Of a stretch of 64,000 nt of DNA, positions 49,602 to 59,412 are shown one piece after another; positions within the stretch are counted from its first letter, which is position 1; each line of letters opens with the position of its first letter. Position numbers and translations under genes: made by a program. The notes under the pieces are model-generated. The model was not told the origin of the DNA, made no database searches, and saw nothing but the letters and a program-made list of their open reading frames with translations. Source of the DNA: Gammaproteobacteria bacterium (lineage in GTDB: Bacteria; Pseudomonadota; Gammaproteobacteria; Pseudomonadales; Pseudohongiellaceae); assembly GCA_018661465.1 (NCBI GenBank), contig JABJIC010000002.1:1-64000 (forward strand). The letters run 5' to 3'.

Positions 49602-51184
49602 ATAGCACAGTAAAAATTCTCCGCCTCATCAGTATCGCCACTGCCATCATAGATCGCCACCTGTGGATGAACGCAAAGCGGACGTGATCGTGTTGTTTCA
49701 CCATTCTCTATCTTTGAGGCAATCATCGATTCAGGTGCGATGCCACGTTCAACCCAATTTTCCAAAGCGCTGAGCGCATCAAACCGGTCAGGGCCGGGGC
49801 CACCTGAACAATGGGCCATGCCCGGAACCATAAATAATCTGAAAAATTCCTGTGTGCTTTCTCTCGCTATATCAATATTTGCAGCGCCCGTCTCGTGCTG
49901 CATAAATTCAACTACTTCATTGAAATAATTAATTGAAGAAACCGGAGAGATATCCGGGTCACTCCAGCCGTGATATACGAGAAGCTTGGCACCGTTATCT
50001 CTAAGCTGAGTGAGATCCGGATCAACTGCATCGAGAGCAGGGCCTACTTTCTCAAGCGCATATTTCAGGTCTGCTTCGAAATCAAAACTTCTAAAATCCC
50101 AGTCCGCATCATCGAACACAAGCCAGCGAAAAAAACCTTCACCCCCTAGCCAGTGAAGTGAGCGGTAGGGTTCGCGCCCTGTCACCCAGGTTGACCACGC
50201 TCCACGGGCAGCTTCTCCTCCGGGGACAATTCCCGGATAGATCAATTCCCCGTCAGAGCCAGTGACTCCTGACCAGATTTTTTCAACAGAACTTACTTGT
50301 TTAGGCGTTAAGCAAGAATTGTTATCAACACCCGCCTCACAAAGTAATTCGACTGGTTCAAAATTGCAGGCAAGAGGGTTCATGAGAATGCCGTCTTCGA
50401 TTCCGTCCAGCGCATCACAGGCATTGTTGACTGCGTTTCCCAGAGCGGGAAGCTTGGCAGGGGGTATCCATGCCTCTTCATCCTCTAACATGGCTAATGA
50501 GTACCAGAGATGTGCGCCAGTATAAAACCTGGTCCAGTCATTCGCCGGATCTCCAGCAATTATTCCATCGAAGTCATCAGGGTAACGCTGTGCTTCCATC
50601 AAGCCTTGCTGTCCACCTTTTGAACATCCGACGTAATAAGAATATTCAGGTGGCGAGTCGTAAAAAGCAGCAACGGTTTGTTTGCCATTAACAGTTGTTA
50701 GGTGAAGTGCGCGATGACCGAAGTCTTCAATCAGGTCTGGCCTTCCAGACGCCCAAGATGCATCGAAGGAAATGGGGCCAGCCTCGTGACCTGTATCTGT
50801 ACTTGCAGTTGCGTAACCTCGGCGCAATGCTCCAGCCATAGCAGCGTAACTAATTGTGCCGGCCATGCCTCCGTTACCCACAACCTGAAACTTACCGTTC
50901 CAGTCATTTAGAGGTAACCATACTTCGAAGTTGATTGCCGGGCTGGTAACGCCAGAGAGTCGACAGAAAGAAGGTAGGGATAGAGGTTCGTCCTGACGTG
51001 GAGCGGTAAATGAATTTTCATCGACTACCGTTGCCATTGAAATTGTCGTATCAGGCAAAATAAGATTGCCAAGCAGGGCGCATGCTTCCGAGGAATCATT
51101 GTTTGTTTGAGCCAACGACTGCGTGGAGGTGCAAAGCAATGCCAGGCTAAAAAAAGCTAGTGACAACCGGTGTTTTAGTTTCAT
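49595..51184 (-). CDS. Tannase/feruloyl esterase family protein
   Basis: YYVGCSKGGQQGLMEAQRYPDDFDGIIAGDPANDW; signal peptide; ATG at 51184 preferred over ORF start 51214. Confidence 0.9.
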   Translation of the reverse strand: MKLKHRLSLAFFSLALLCTSTQSLAQTNNDSSEACALLGNLILPDTTISMATVVDENSFTAPRQDEPLSLPSFCRLSGVTSPAINFEVWLPLNDWNGKFQVVGNGGMAGTISYAAMAGALRRGYATASTDTGHEAGPISFDASWASGRPDLIEDFGHRALHLTTVNGKQTVAAFYDSPPEYSYYVGCSKGGQQGLMEAQRYPDDFDGIIAGDPANDWTRFYTGAHLWYSLAMLEDEEAWIPPAKLPALGNAVNNACDALDGIEDGILMNPLACNFEPVELLCEAGVDNNSCLTPKQVSSVEKIWSGVTGSDGELIYPGIVPGGEAARGAWSTWVTGREPYRSLHWLGGEGFFRWLVFDDADWDFRSFDFEADLKYALEKVGPALDAVDPDLTQLRDNGAKLLVYHGWSDPDISPVSSINYFNEVVEFMQHETGAANIDIARESTQEFFRLFMVPGMAHCSGGPGPDRFDALSALENWVERGIAPESMIASKIENGETTRSRPLCVHPQVAIYDGSGDTDEAENFYCAIP

Positions 51185-51232
51185 GAGTGTAATCATCCAT
51201 CTATCCAGCAACATACTATTAATGAATTTTTT

Positions 51233-52243
51233 CTAAGGCTCTTCACCCATTTGTTCCAGTCTTCTGGCGCCAGCCAGGATTCCTACCATGCCATAGTTGC
51301 CCTCATGGCAGGCATATTCATAAATGGGTTCGCTGGATAAAGACAAAGGGTATTCACCAGAAAACTCCGCCGTAAATGCTGTTGGGTCATTGACAGTAAA
51401 ACCATAAATCAATTTGTTGTCGGATTCCCGGCGAAAAGTTTCACTCACCGTGAGATTTTCAACTGGTAGGCCCCTGAATCGGTGTGAACTATTGAAGTAT
51501 TTGGTTTCCACTACCAGAGTGTCATCCTCCCAATGCCCTATGGAATCGCCCATCCATTTGCGCTGGGATTCTGCAGCAGGGTTTCTTTCATCGGTGATTT
51601 TTATAATACGTGCGTCGTGTACCATTTCAGCCACGATTGTTATGTATCCCGGTGATTGTACAAACTGAAGATTACTGTTGTAGATGATAGGGCTCATCAC
51701 CGGACCTGATAGATTACCAAATGCCACCAGACAGCGTTCACCCAGACTTCGGCCTTCAGGCCCGTTGCTGCTGCGACCCCTGGTGTCTTGATCATCTCTG
51801 CGTTGTTCCTGTAGTCGGTTTGCCATTGCCGGCAGCAATTCCGGCATGCGGCCATTGGCGGGATCGATGATAGCCGAGGTTCGAAGTTCGCCATTTATTG
51901 TCGGGATAAATTGAGCATCCTCGCGCCAGAATAAATCGTAATTCCCAATGGGAGGTAGTGACTCGGCAATTACAGGAGCAGGGCGATTCGGGTCCAGTGG
52001 TTCATTGTCTGCATCGAAGCGTTCCTGTTCGGCTCGTTCAATGGCCAGTGCTTCTTCCTCTGTGTAGAAGCGTTTATCTCCGAGTTCAGTAGATCGTTGA
52101 AAAGGAATGATGGATAAGTGTTTCCAAACTGCCTGAAAGTTGGGTACACCCCATTCGGTGCGCGGGACTTGATAATCCTGAGCCATAACTGGAAACGCAA
52201 TCGCAGAAAGACCTATTGCCAATATTTTTTTTATTTTCATCAA
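51233..52243 (-). CDS. Uncharacterised secreted protein
   Basis: 336 aa with signal peptide (LAIGLSAIAFPVMAQ); no domain I can name with confidence. Confidence 0.7.
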   Translation of the reverse strand: MMKIKKILAIGLSAIAFPVMAQDYQVPRTEWGVPNFQAVWKHLSIIPFQRSTELGDKRFYTEEEALAIERAEQERFDADNEPLDPNRPAPVIAESLPPIGNYDLFWREDAQFIPTINGELRTSAIIDPANGRMPELLPAMANRLQEQRRDDQDTRGRSSNGPEGRSLGERCLVAFGNLSGPVMSPIIYNSNLQFVQSPGYITIVAEMVHDARIIKITDERNPAAESQRKWMGDSIGHWEDDTLVVETKYFNSSHRFRGLPVENLTVSETFRRESDNKLIYGFTVNDPTAFTAEFSGEYPLSLSSEPIYEYACHEGNYGMVGILAGARRLEQMGEEP

Positions 52244-52337
52244 TCAGTCCATTCGTGTGTCAAAAAAAAGGCAGTTCAATCGACTGCCTTCCTTGGGTTA
52301 AGGTTAGTTTAGCTTTCAGAAATTAGAGAAAAGCCAG

Positions 52338-54032
52338 TTATTGATTCGCCGTTTTATACACGTATTCTCCAAAGAACATTTCATCCCAGCTCATTTCCCC
52401 CCATGGAATGGTAATAGAAGGGTCCGGGTTATATGGATTTTGTGCTGAGTTATCAAATGTGCCCACGGAGGTAATTACAGTTCCAGCAGGTATTAACTTC
52501 GGGTCTTTTAAGTCGTAGGTCAGCTGCCAAAGATAAGTATAGGCTGGAATATTAACCAATTCCTCGCGAGTGCCATCAGGATAATCGGCGAACATGCGCA
52601 GTGCTTTTCCGCGGAAATGCATATGTGGGTGGTAGCCCAAAATATTGATATCTTCCGCAACACGACCTGAGGCAGTCACTTCAAAATTCTTATCAAAAGC
52701 AGGAATATCTAGCCAGTTACCTTCAAAACGTCCTACCATTCTCGAAACCATACGTTCTTCAGGTACTTCACCTTCAGGATAAAACCAGATCGCGTACTCG
52801 CTCTCATCGACAGCTTCTTTGCCTGTTGTTGTGTAATGCATGGTCACATAGAGAGAGCTATCTTTTTTGAGTAAGCCGCCAGTATTGTCTCCTTCGACTC
52901 TTGGGTCCTGACCCGGTACATAGCGAGAGATCAGAGCAACATCAGGATCTCTTCTCCGTTCTCCCGCTGCAAAGCCAGGGGAAATTACACTTGCTGTGGA
53001 ATGGTGAACGACAGTGCGTTCTCCCGGGCTGTATTCACTCGCTCTTACCCAACGATCTTCGACCATTCCTTCGATGGGCACAGTCAGATATCTGTAGTCC
53101 AATACTCCTGTTGCTGGAACTTCCTGGGGAGGAATTTTCACTATCAAGTCGGGCTCGCCGTATGGAACGCTCCACTTGGAATCAGGCCAGGTCAGCTCTG
53201 CTAGTGGATCTATACCGCCTTCTCGAAGCGAGCCGGCTTCAATCCAGGACAAAAGTTTTTGCATTTCGTCTATCTGAAGATAGCGGCCATTTTCGAATTC
53301 ATGGATGTGGCGATCGATCTGACCCGGGGGCATGCGCTTAGTCATTAGCACTTCCCGAATCATCGGTGACCAGCCTTGAGCCATGGTGTAGCTGTTCAGC
53401 GCGAAAGGAGCGATGCCACCTTCGCGGTGACATGCTGCGCAGTTCTCGGCAATTATTGGAGCTATGTCTTTTTCATAGGAGACCTGCCCATGACTGATGT
53501 AGTCAACATCTGAGCCTTGCATAGCTACTTGAGTAGAGGTGATTTCATTTCCACTCAAAACAGATTGGATTGCTGATTCGAAATCGCTGCCCACGGGACC
53601 GCGAAATTCAATGCGGAATGATTCGGGATTAAACAGGAGGACTTCTCCTGTCTTGTTAATTTCTAATGCTTTCGAAATTTGCTGAGTGTCATCCATCAAA
53701 ACGGGGATGTCATTTGTGTGTTGCGAAATATTTGCGCTGACGGAGTCTCGATTGAGTCGACCCATCGGGTTGATCATAAAGAATTTGATTCCCTGTTCTG
53801 CATATTCTTTTTGCAGTTCTATATACCGAGGCAGGGCAGAGAGAGTTTCGTCACTGTCGTTGGCTTGTACCAGCAGAGCGATGGATTCATTGTCGTCATA
53901 CCACTTCATGTTGTGGCTAAAACCAAGCTGATCCAAAAGAGTGAAATCTCCGATTCTCTCTTGAGCCTGCGCAGAACTGGTCAACAAACCAGCTGTTAAG
54001 AGCATCGATCCAAATGCAGCGACGATTTTCAT
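52338..54032 (-). CDS. Secreted fusion: Cys-less redoxin-like domain + cytochrome c + copper type II monooxygenase-like domain
   Basis: NCAACH heme motif; copper-ligand-like VHHST, TMHYTT, HPHMHFRG, WDEMFFG; ATG 54032 (MKIVAAFGSML) preferred. Confidence 0.85.
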   Translation of the reverse strand: MKIVAAFGSMLLTAGLLTSSAQAQERIGDFTLLDQLGFSHNMKWYDDNESIALLVQANDSDETLSALPRYIELQKEYAEQGIKFFMINPMGRLNRDSVSANISQHTNDIPVLMDDTQQISKALEINKTGEVLLFNPESFRIEFRGPVGSDFESAIQSVLSGNEITSTQVAMQGSDVDYISHGQVSYEKDIAPIIAENCAACHREGGIAPFALNSYTMAQGWSPMIREVLMTKRMPPGQIDRHIHEFENGRYLQIDEMQKLLSWIEAGSLREGGIDPLAELTWPDSKWSVPYGEPDLIVKIPPQEVPATGVLDYRYLTVPIEGMVEDRWVRASEYSPGERTVVHHSTASVISPGFAAGERRRDPDVALISRYVPGQDPRVEGDNTGGLLKKDSSLYVTMHYTTTGKEAVDESEYAIWFYPEGEVPEERMVSRMVGRFEGNWLDIPAFDKNFEVTASGRVAEDINILGYHPHMHFRGKALRMFADYPDGTREELVNIPAYTYLWQLTYDLKDPKLIPAGTVITSVGTFDNSAQNPYNPDPSITIPWGEMSWDEMFFGEYVYKTANQ

Positions 54033-54241
54033 TATTATTCTCTCCACTGAGGGTCCGGCGTTTTCTTAAGGGCTTGAAATCTCAATACAATAAAGCAAGT
54101 TAAACCTACGAATATGTGCTTGATAATAAACAGTCGTTCTCTAATTGAAAAGCCTTTTGGAAGGAATACATAGGGTAGTAAGGGGCTGTTTAGCGCTTAT
54201 GACTGTAAATTTGTCTCTATATCGAGGTATATGCTTGTTTG

Positions 54242-54392
54242 AGGGGGCTTCAGCGTGGCAGTCCATTACATAGTGGGCCGGCGATTACTCAACAATAGAT
54301 AGTAGAGAGCCCCTAGTTGCTGTATTCTGCGGGGAACTAAAAGACGTAACAAGGTCTTAAAGAAATGCCCAGCGATGCTGGGCATTTTTGTT
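54242..54392 (+). ncRNA. Candidate structured RNA (sRNA or uup leader)
   Basis: ORF-free region with AGGGGGCT/AGCCCCT stem, AAGAC/GTCTT hairpin and 3' rho-independent terminator; 5' end not defined. Confidence 0.4.
54363..54392 (+). terminator. Rho-independent terminator upstream of uup
   Basis: AAATGCCCAGC-GAT-GCTGGGCATTTTTGTT. Confidence 0.9.
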
Positions 54393-54463
54393 AAAGCGAA
54401 GATGTCAGTAATTCAAAAACGATCAAGCCAAAGCCTATTTTCTCAGGCTGCAGAACCCAAGCC

Positions 54464-56356
54464 ATGCCACTAATCCGTCTGGATAAAGCCTCAATCTCCT
54501 ATGGCACCAAGATAGTCTTGGATGAAGTGGATTTCCTGATAGAGAAGGGCGCCCGAATAGGTCTCTTGGGTCGTAACGGCGCCGGCAAATCTACCCTGAT
54601 GAAAGTAATTTCCGGCTCCTACGGCCTGGACGGCGGCGAGCGCTGGGTTCGCTCCGGTGTGAAAATGGCTTGGCTGGAACAATCACTGCCAGAGGCAGAC
54701 GATCAAACAGTCTACGATATGGTTGCCGATGGCCTTGCCGACATGGGCGACTTGCTGAAACAGTATCACCACCTTATCGCCGATTTCGATCCGGATAAAA
54801 TGGATCAATTGGAGAGGGTTCAAACAGAGCTTGAGGCGAAGGACGGCTGGAGTCTTAGTCAAAAAGTAGACACCATAATTTCCCAACTCAGATTGCCCGC
54901 TGACAAAGCAATGTCTGAGCTTTCAGGTGGCTGGCGTAAGCGTGTAGCTCTGGCTCGCGCGCTTGTAAATGATCCAGAGCTCTTACTGCTGGATGAGCCA
55001 ACTAACCATCTCGATATTCCTGCAATTGAATGGCTGGAAAAGCAATTACAAAACTACAGCGGCTCCATTCTGCTCGTTACTCACGACAGAACATTCCTCC
55101 AGTCTATTGCAAACAGAATTGCCGAGATCGATCGCGGACACCTTTATCAGTTTGAGGGAAGCTTCGAGCGTTTTCTGCGCTACCGTGAAGAACAAATCGC
55201 GTCTGAAGAAAAAGCCAACAAACTTTTTGATAAGAGGTTGGCCGAAGAAGAGGTATGGATTCGGCAAGGCATTAAGGCGCGACGTACACGCAACGAGGGC
55301 AGGGTAAGAGCCTTGGAATCAATGCGTTCCGAGCGAAGCCAGCGCAGGGTTCAGCAGGGAACCGCGAATTTTAAAGTGAGTAGCGCTGAAAATTCAGGGA
55401 AGATTGTTGCTGAGCTGGATAATATCTCCCATAGCTTTGATGACGGTTCTTCTAAGAACACCGTAATCAAGGATTTTTCCACTACGGTGCTCCGAGGCGA
55501 CCGGATTGGAATTGTGGGCGCAAATGGCGCCGGCAAATCAACTCTGCTCAAAATATTGCTGGGAAAGCTTACTCCGTTGGAAGGCAAGGTGAAGATGGGT
55601 ACGAAGTTGGAGATAGCCTATTTTGATCAGCTGCGTGAACAACTTGATCCAGAGAAAAACCTGATCGAAAACGTTGCGGGTTCCAGTGAATATATCGAAG
55701 TAAATGGCCGTAGCAAACATGTGATCAGTCATCTTGGTGATTTTCTTTTTGCGCCGGATCGAATGCGCCTGCCTGCCAAGAGTTTGTCCGGTGGTGAACA
55801 GAACAGAGCGATATTGGCGAAGGTATTCAGCAAGCAATCAAATGTGCTGGTGCTCGATGAGCCCACCAATGATCTTGATATTGAAACATTGGAATTATTA
55901 GAAGAAATTCTCCTCGATTTTAAGGGTACGGTTTTATTGGTTAGTCACGATCGCCAGTTCATGGACAATGTGGTGACCAGCATCATGGTGTTTGAGGGCG
56001 ATGGCGAGGTAAACGAATACGTAGGAGGCTACAGCGACTGGGTCGCCCATGGCGGCAAGCTGGTTAGTTTTGAAGAGAATGACTCTGAAGTAATAACTCA
56101 AGCTCCGAAAGAGGCCGCACCAGAAGAAACTGTTAAAAAAGCAAAGAAGCTTTCTTATAAGGACAAGCGTGAGCTAGAAGAACTGCCTGCCTTAATTGAA
56201 ACCCTTGATAAGGAACAGGCTCGACTAGAGGCTGTAATTTCAGAGCCCAGTTTTTATGAGCAAGACAGCGACAAGGTTAATGAGACTCTGGCGCAGATAG
56301 CCGAAGTTCAGAAAAAGCTGGAACATGCTTACGCAAGATGGGAAGAGTTGGAATAG
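54464..56356 (+). CDS. uup: ABC-F family ATPase, Uup-like
   Basis: Two ABC cassettes (GRNGAGKST, LSGGWRKRVALARAL, GANGAGKSTLLK, LSGGEQNRAILAKVF) with C-terminal coiled coil. Confidence 0.93.
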   Translation: MPLIRLDKASISYGTKIVLDEVDFLIEKGARIGLLGRNGAGKSTLMKVISGSYGLDGGERWVRSGVKMAWLEQSLPEADDQTVYDMVADGLADMGDLLKQYHHLIADFDPDKMDQLERVQTELEAKDGWSLSQKVDTIISQLRLPADKAMSELSGGWRKRVALARALVNDPELLLLDEPTNHLDIPAIEWLEKQLQNYSGSILLVTHDRTFLQSIANRIAEIDRGHLYQFEGSFERFLRYREEQIASEEKANKLFDKRLAEEEVWIRQGIKARRTRNEGRVRALESMRSERSQRRVQQGTANFKVSSAENSGKIVAELDNISHSFDDGSSKNTVIKDFSTTVLRGDRIGIVGANGAGKSTLLKILLGKLTPLEGKVKMGTKLEIAYFDQLREQLDPEKNLIENVAGSSEYIEVNGRSKHVISHLGDFLFAPDRMRLPAKSLSGGEQNRAILAKVFSKQSNVLVLDEPTNDLDIETLELLEEILLDFKGTVLLVSHDRQFMDNVVTSIMVFEGDGEVNEYVGGYSDWVAHGGKLVSFEENDSEVITQAPKEAAPEETVKKAKKLSYKDKRELEELPALIETLDKEQARLEAVISEPSFYEQDSDKVNETLAQIAEVQKKLEHAYARWEELE

Positions 56357-56414
56357 TTCGAGCTATAGTTTGAACTACAGCTCGAGCACAACAGTTCAGC
56401 GAGTAGACAGAATG

Positions 56415-57014
56415 CTACTTTCCGCCACGCTCCAACTTGTGAATAAGTGATTTTCGAACCGATGGCCATTCACTGTTCAAAATAGAGAACATCACGGTGT
56501 CTCGCAATGAGCCATCGGCTTCTATTGAATGATTCCTCAGTACACCATCTTGCTTCGCCCCTAATCTGGCAATCGCATTACGCGAGGCGTGATTATGCCA
56601 GTGGGTTCTGAATTCAACGGCGATGGCATCCAGAGTTTCGAATGCATGGCGTAGCATGAGTAATTTGCATTCAGTATTCACCGATGAGCGCTGGCAGCGT
56701 TTTGCGTACCAGGTATAACCTATTTCTACGCGGCGGTTATTCGGCTCTGCGTGGCAATAGCGGGTGCACCCAAGAATGTCGCCGCTGCTATTTTCAACGA
56801 CAACTAAGGGCAGGGATGTGCCCAGTTGCTTTTCCTTCAGTGCAGTATCGATGTACTTGTCGATAGTTTCTGCGGAAGGCACACCGGTAAACCAAAGCTC
56901 CCATAAATTTCCATCGGCAGCGGCTGCAACTAATGCGTCGCGATGTTCCTTTGTTAAGGGAGTAAGAGAAACAGTAGCGCTCTCTAATTCGATGTTGTCT
57001 AACCACTTGCTCAT
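56415..57014 (-). CDS. GNAT family N-acetyltransferase (RimJ/RimL-like)
   Basis: VEIGYTWYAKRCQRSSVNTECKLLMLRHAFETL...NHASRNAIARLGAKQDGVLR. Confidence 0.88.
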   Translation of the reverse strand: MSKWLDNIELESATVSLTPLTKEHRDALVAAAADGNLWELWFTGVPSAETIDKYIDTALKEKQLGTSLPLVVVENSSGDILGCTRYCHAEPNNRRVEIGYTWYAKRCQRSSVNTECKLLMLRHAFETLDAIAVEFRTHWHNHASRNAIARLGAKQDGVLRNHSIEADGSLRDTVMFSILNSEWPSVRKSLIHKLERGGK

Positions 57015-57136
57015 AGCCTTTGACCTTAAAAAATAGTAATCCCGTAAATGTTGGTTTCGCCTATAGTGTTCTCGTAATTTCTGATTCGAAAACTCGTCAA
57101 GTTGGCTCCAATAAAAATAAATTTATCTAGAAGTTT

Positions 57137-58321
57137 CTATACAAGATTTCTTTGATAAAAACCGTCGATCTGACCTTTGCTAAAACCTAACTCTTCCAAT
57201 ATGGCCTTGCTATGCTGCCCCAGAGAAGGAACAGGGCCAAGCGTCGCTTCGTATTCGCTGTTGTTTCCCGGCGGAAGAAAGCTGTCTACTACGCCTTCGG
57301 CTGTCTCTGTTTTCACGATTCGCTCCAGGGCCCTTAATTGAGGATGGTCCCAAACTGCTGCCATGTCATTTACGTTGGAGAAGGCTATCTGTGCCTCATC
57401 GAGCTTCGCTGAAACTTGATCAGCTGTTAGTGATGAAAACATTGTCTCAATAATATTCTTTAATTCCTCTCGGTTGCTAGAGCGGGATGGATTGTTTTCG
57501 AATCTAGGGTCTTTCAGCAACTGTTCCTGCTCCAAAACTACTCGGCAGAATACTTCCCACTCTCGTTCATTCTGTAGCCCTAACATAAGAACCTTGTCAT
57601 CCCCCGTAGCGAATGCTCCATAAGGATAAATACTCGCATGATCGCTGCCGGTTCGCGCTGGTGGGTTCGCGCCTTCATAAGCATAGTAGAGAGGGAAGCC
57701 CATCCATTCCACCATTGCCTCAAGCATTGAAATATTAATCTCGCTGCCCTTGCCGGTTCTGCTTCGTAGAATTATAGCAGCGAGAATCGCACTTTGGGCC
57801 TGCATACCGGCGGCGATATCAGCGATGGAGATGCCGCTTTTAACACCTTCCTCACTATTACCAGTGATAGAAAGAAACCCGGCCTCTGCTTGTACCAGAA
57901 GGTCATATGCTTTCTTGCTCTGGTAGGGGCCGCCTTTGCCGTATCCGGAGATATTACAGGCAATGAGTTTGGGATACTTTTCTTGTAAGTGCTCAAATGA
58001 CAAACCCATTTTTTCAACAGCACCGGGAGCCAGGTTTTGAACGAGGATGTCAGTCTCAGCTAAGAGCTTGTCCAGAATTACATTGGCTTCGGGGTGTTTT
58101 AAATCAAGAGTGAGGCTTTCCTTGGAGCGATTGGTCCAGATGAAGTGAGAGGACTGCCCTTTAACTCGTTGATCATAGTAACGAGCGAAATCACCTTTCT
58201 CTCTTCTCTCGATTTTTATCACACGCGCGCCTAACTCTGCCAGTTGGCGAGTGCACAGGGGAGCGGCGATGGCATGCTCGAGTGAAACTACAGTGAGTCC
58301 TGTTAGGGGGGCTGCGGACAT
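57137..58321 (-). CDS. Type III (CaiB/BaiF) CoA-transferase
   Basis: GLTVVSLEHAIAAPLCTRQLAELGARVIKIERREKGDFAR...LDLKHPEA; ATG at 58321 overlaps the upstream gene's TAA (TAATG). Confidence 0.92.
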   Translation of the reverse strand: MSAAPLTGLTVVSLEHAIAAPLCTRQLAELGARVIKIERREKGDFARYYDQRVKGQSSHFIWTNRSKESLTLDLKHPEANVILDKLLAETDILVQNLAPGAVEKMGLSFEHLQEKYPKLIACNISGYGKGGPYQSKKAYDLLVQAEAGFLSITGNSEEGVKSGISIADIAAGMQAQSAILAAIILRSRTGKGSEINISMLEAMVEWMGFPLYYAYEGANPPARTGSDHASIYPYGAFATGDDKVLMLGLQNEREWEVFCRVVLEQEQLLKDPRFENNPSRSSNREELKNIIETMFSSLTADQVSAKLDEAQIAFSNVNDMAAVWDHPQLRALERIVKTETAEGVVDSFLPPGNNSEYEATLGPVPSLGQHSKAILEELGFSKGQIDGFYQRNLV

Positions 58322-59187
58322 TAGTTTTTGTGTCCGATATTTATGGTTGCCTTGGCTTGCATGCACAAAGAGCCTTCGTTATCGCGAATCCACAAAGTGT
58401 ACTCACCATTGTCACTAACTTTCTTGCCGCAGACCTCAAAACTATTGAGGTCGAACACAGGGCTGAGTGCTTTGAATTCAAATTTCATTAGCTCACACTC
58501 TGGTACGTTCTCCAAAAGGACATCGGTCAATAGTGTGGCCAGAAGCGGTCCATGAACAATTAACCCGTCATAGCCTTCCACCTGAGTGGCATATTCACGA
58601 TCATAATGAATGCGATGTCCATTAAAGGTGAGCGCTGAATAACGAAACAGCAAAATTGGGTCGGGATTAACTGTGCGGGAAAAATCTTCGTCTTTTGGAG
58701 CTGGTGCTGGAGTCGGTGGTGGGCTTGCTGCGTTACTAACCCCGCTTCGATAAACAATGTCATGCTCTTCATAGAGAGCCGGACCTTTCTGATTGCTAAG
58801 AGTATGACCCACACAAACGAAAGCCAGTTGGCCACTTCGTCCCTCTTTAATAGTGACATTGAGGATCTCTGATTTCCGTTCAATCTGATCGCCAGCAAAC
58901 AGTGGATGATGGAATTGAAAGCGACTTCCTGCCCACATTCTTCTGGGCAGATCGATCGGGGGCAGAAAATCTCCTTTTTCAGGGTGACCATCTGCTCCCA
59001 ACTCAGACTGGTTCGCGGGCTTGAGGAAGAATAACCAATGCCACAGGGGAGGCAGAGCTTCTAAGTCAGTTAGAGGACTTCTGTCCAGCATGGCCGCCAT
59101 AGCGGTGAGTGGGGAGGTGCGTATTTGATCTTTGACTGTCTCGGTGTTGCCAATCCAGCTTTGGAATTGTTCTTCTTTGAGTTCCAT
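58321..59187 (-). CDS. MaoC/HTD2-like acyl-CoA hydratase (mesaconyl-/itaconyl-CoA hydratase type)
   Basis: 288 aa; PPLWHWLFFLKP, RRMWAGSRFQFHHPLFAGDQIERKSEI, NGHRIHYDREYATQVEGYDGLIVHGPL. Confidence 0.85.
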   Translation of the reverse strand: MELKEEQFQSWIGNTETVKDQIRTSPLTAMAAMLDRSPLTDLEALPPLWHWLFFLKPANQSELGADGHPEKGDFLPPIDLPRRMWAGSRFQFHHPLFAGDQIERKSEILNVTIKEGRSGQLAFVCVGHTLSNQKGPALYEEHDIVYRSGVSNAASPPPTPAPAPKDEDFSRTVNPDPILLFRYSALTFNGHRIHYDREYATQVEGYDGLIVHGPLLATLLTDVLLENVPECELMKFEFKALSPVFDLNSFEVCGKKVSDNGEYTLWIRDNEGSLCMQAKATINIGHKN

Positions 59188-59412
59188 GGGGCTTATCTAT
59201 GTAGTGGTTATCCTGCTTCAACACTTGCTTCAACTCTCTCTCGAACTACAGGTATTTCCTGAGAGAACTCGAATTTAATGGATGCCAGCCCAAGTTGCTA
59301 CTAAAATGCGTGAATCAGCTTAGCCAGTGGCTGTTCTTATGGAATGCTTGTGCATACATAGATACAGACGGCATAGGCATTGAGTGCGTAGGCAAAGATC
59401 GGGGAGATTGAA

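Noticed and set aside
54346-54355. GTAACAAGGT resembling the 3' end of 16S rRNA
   Set aside because: Only about 10 nt match; no other rRNA sequence nearby, best explained by chance
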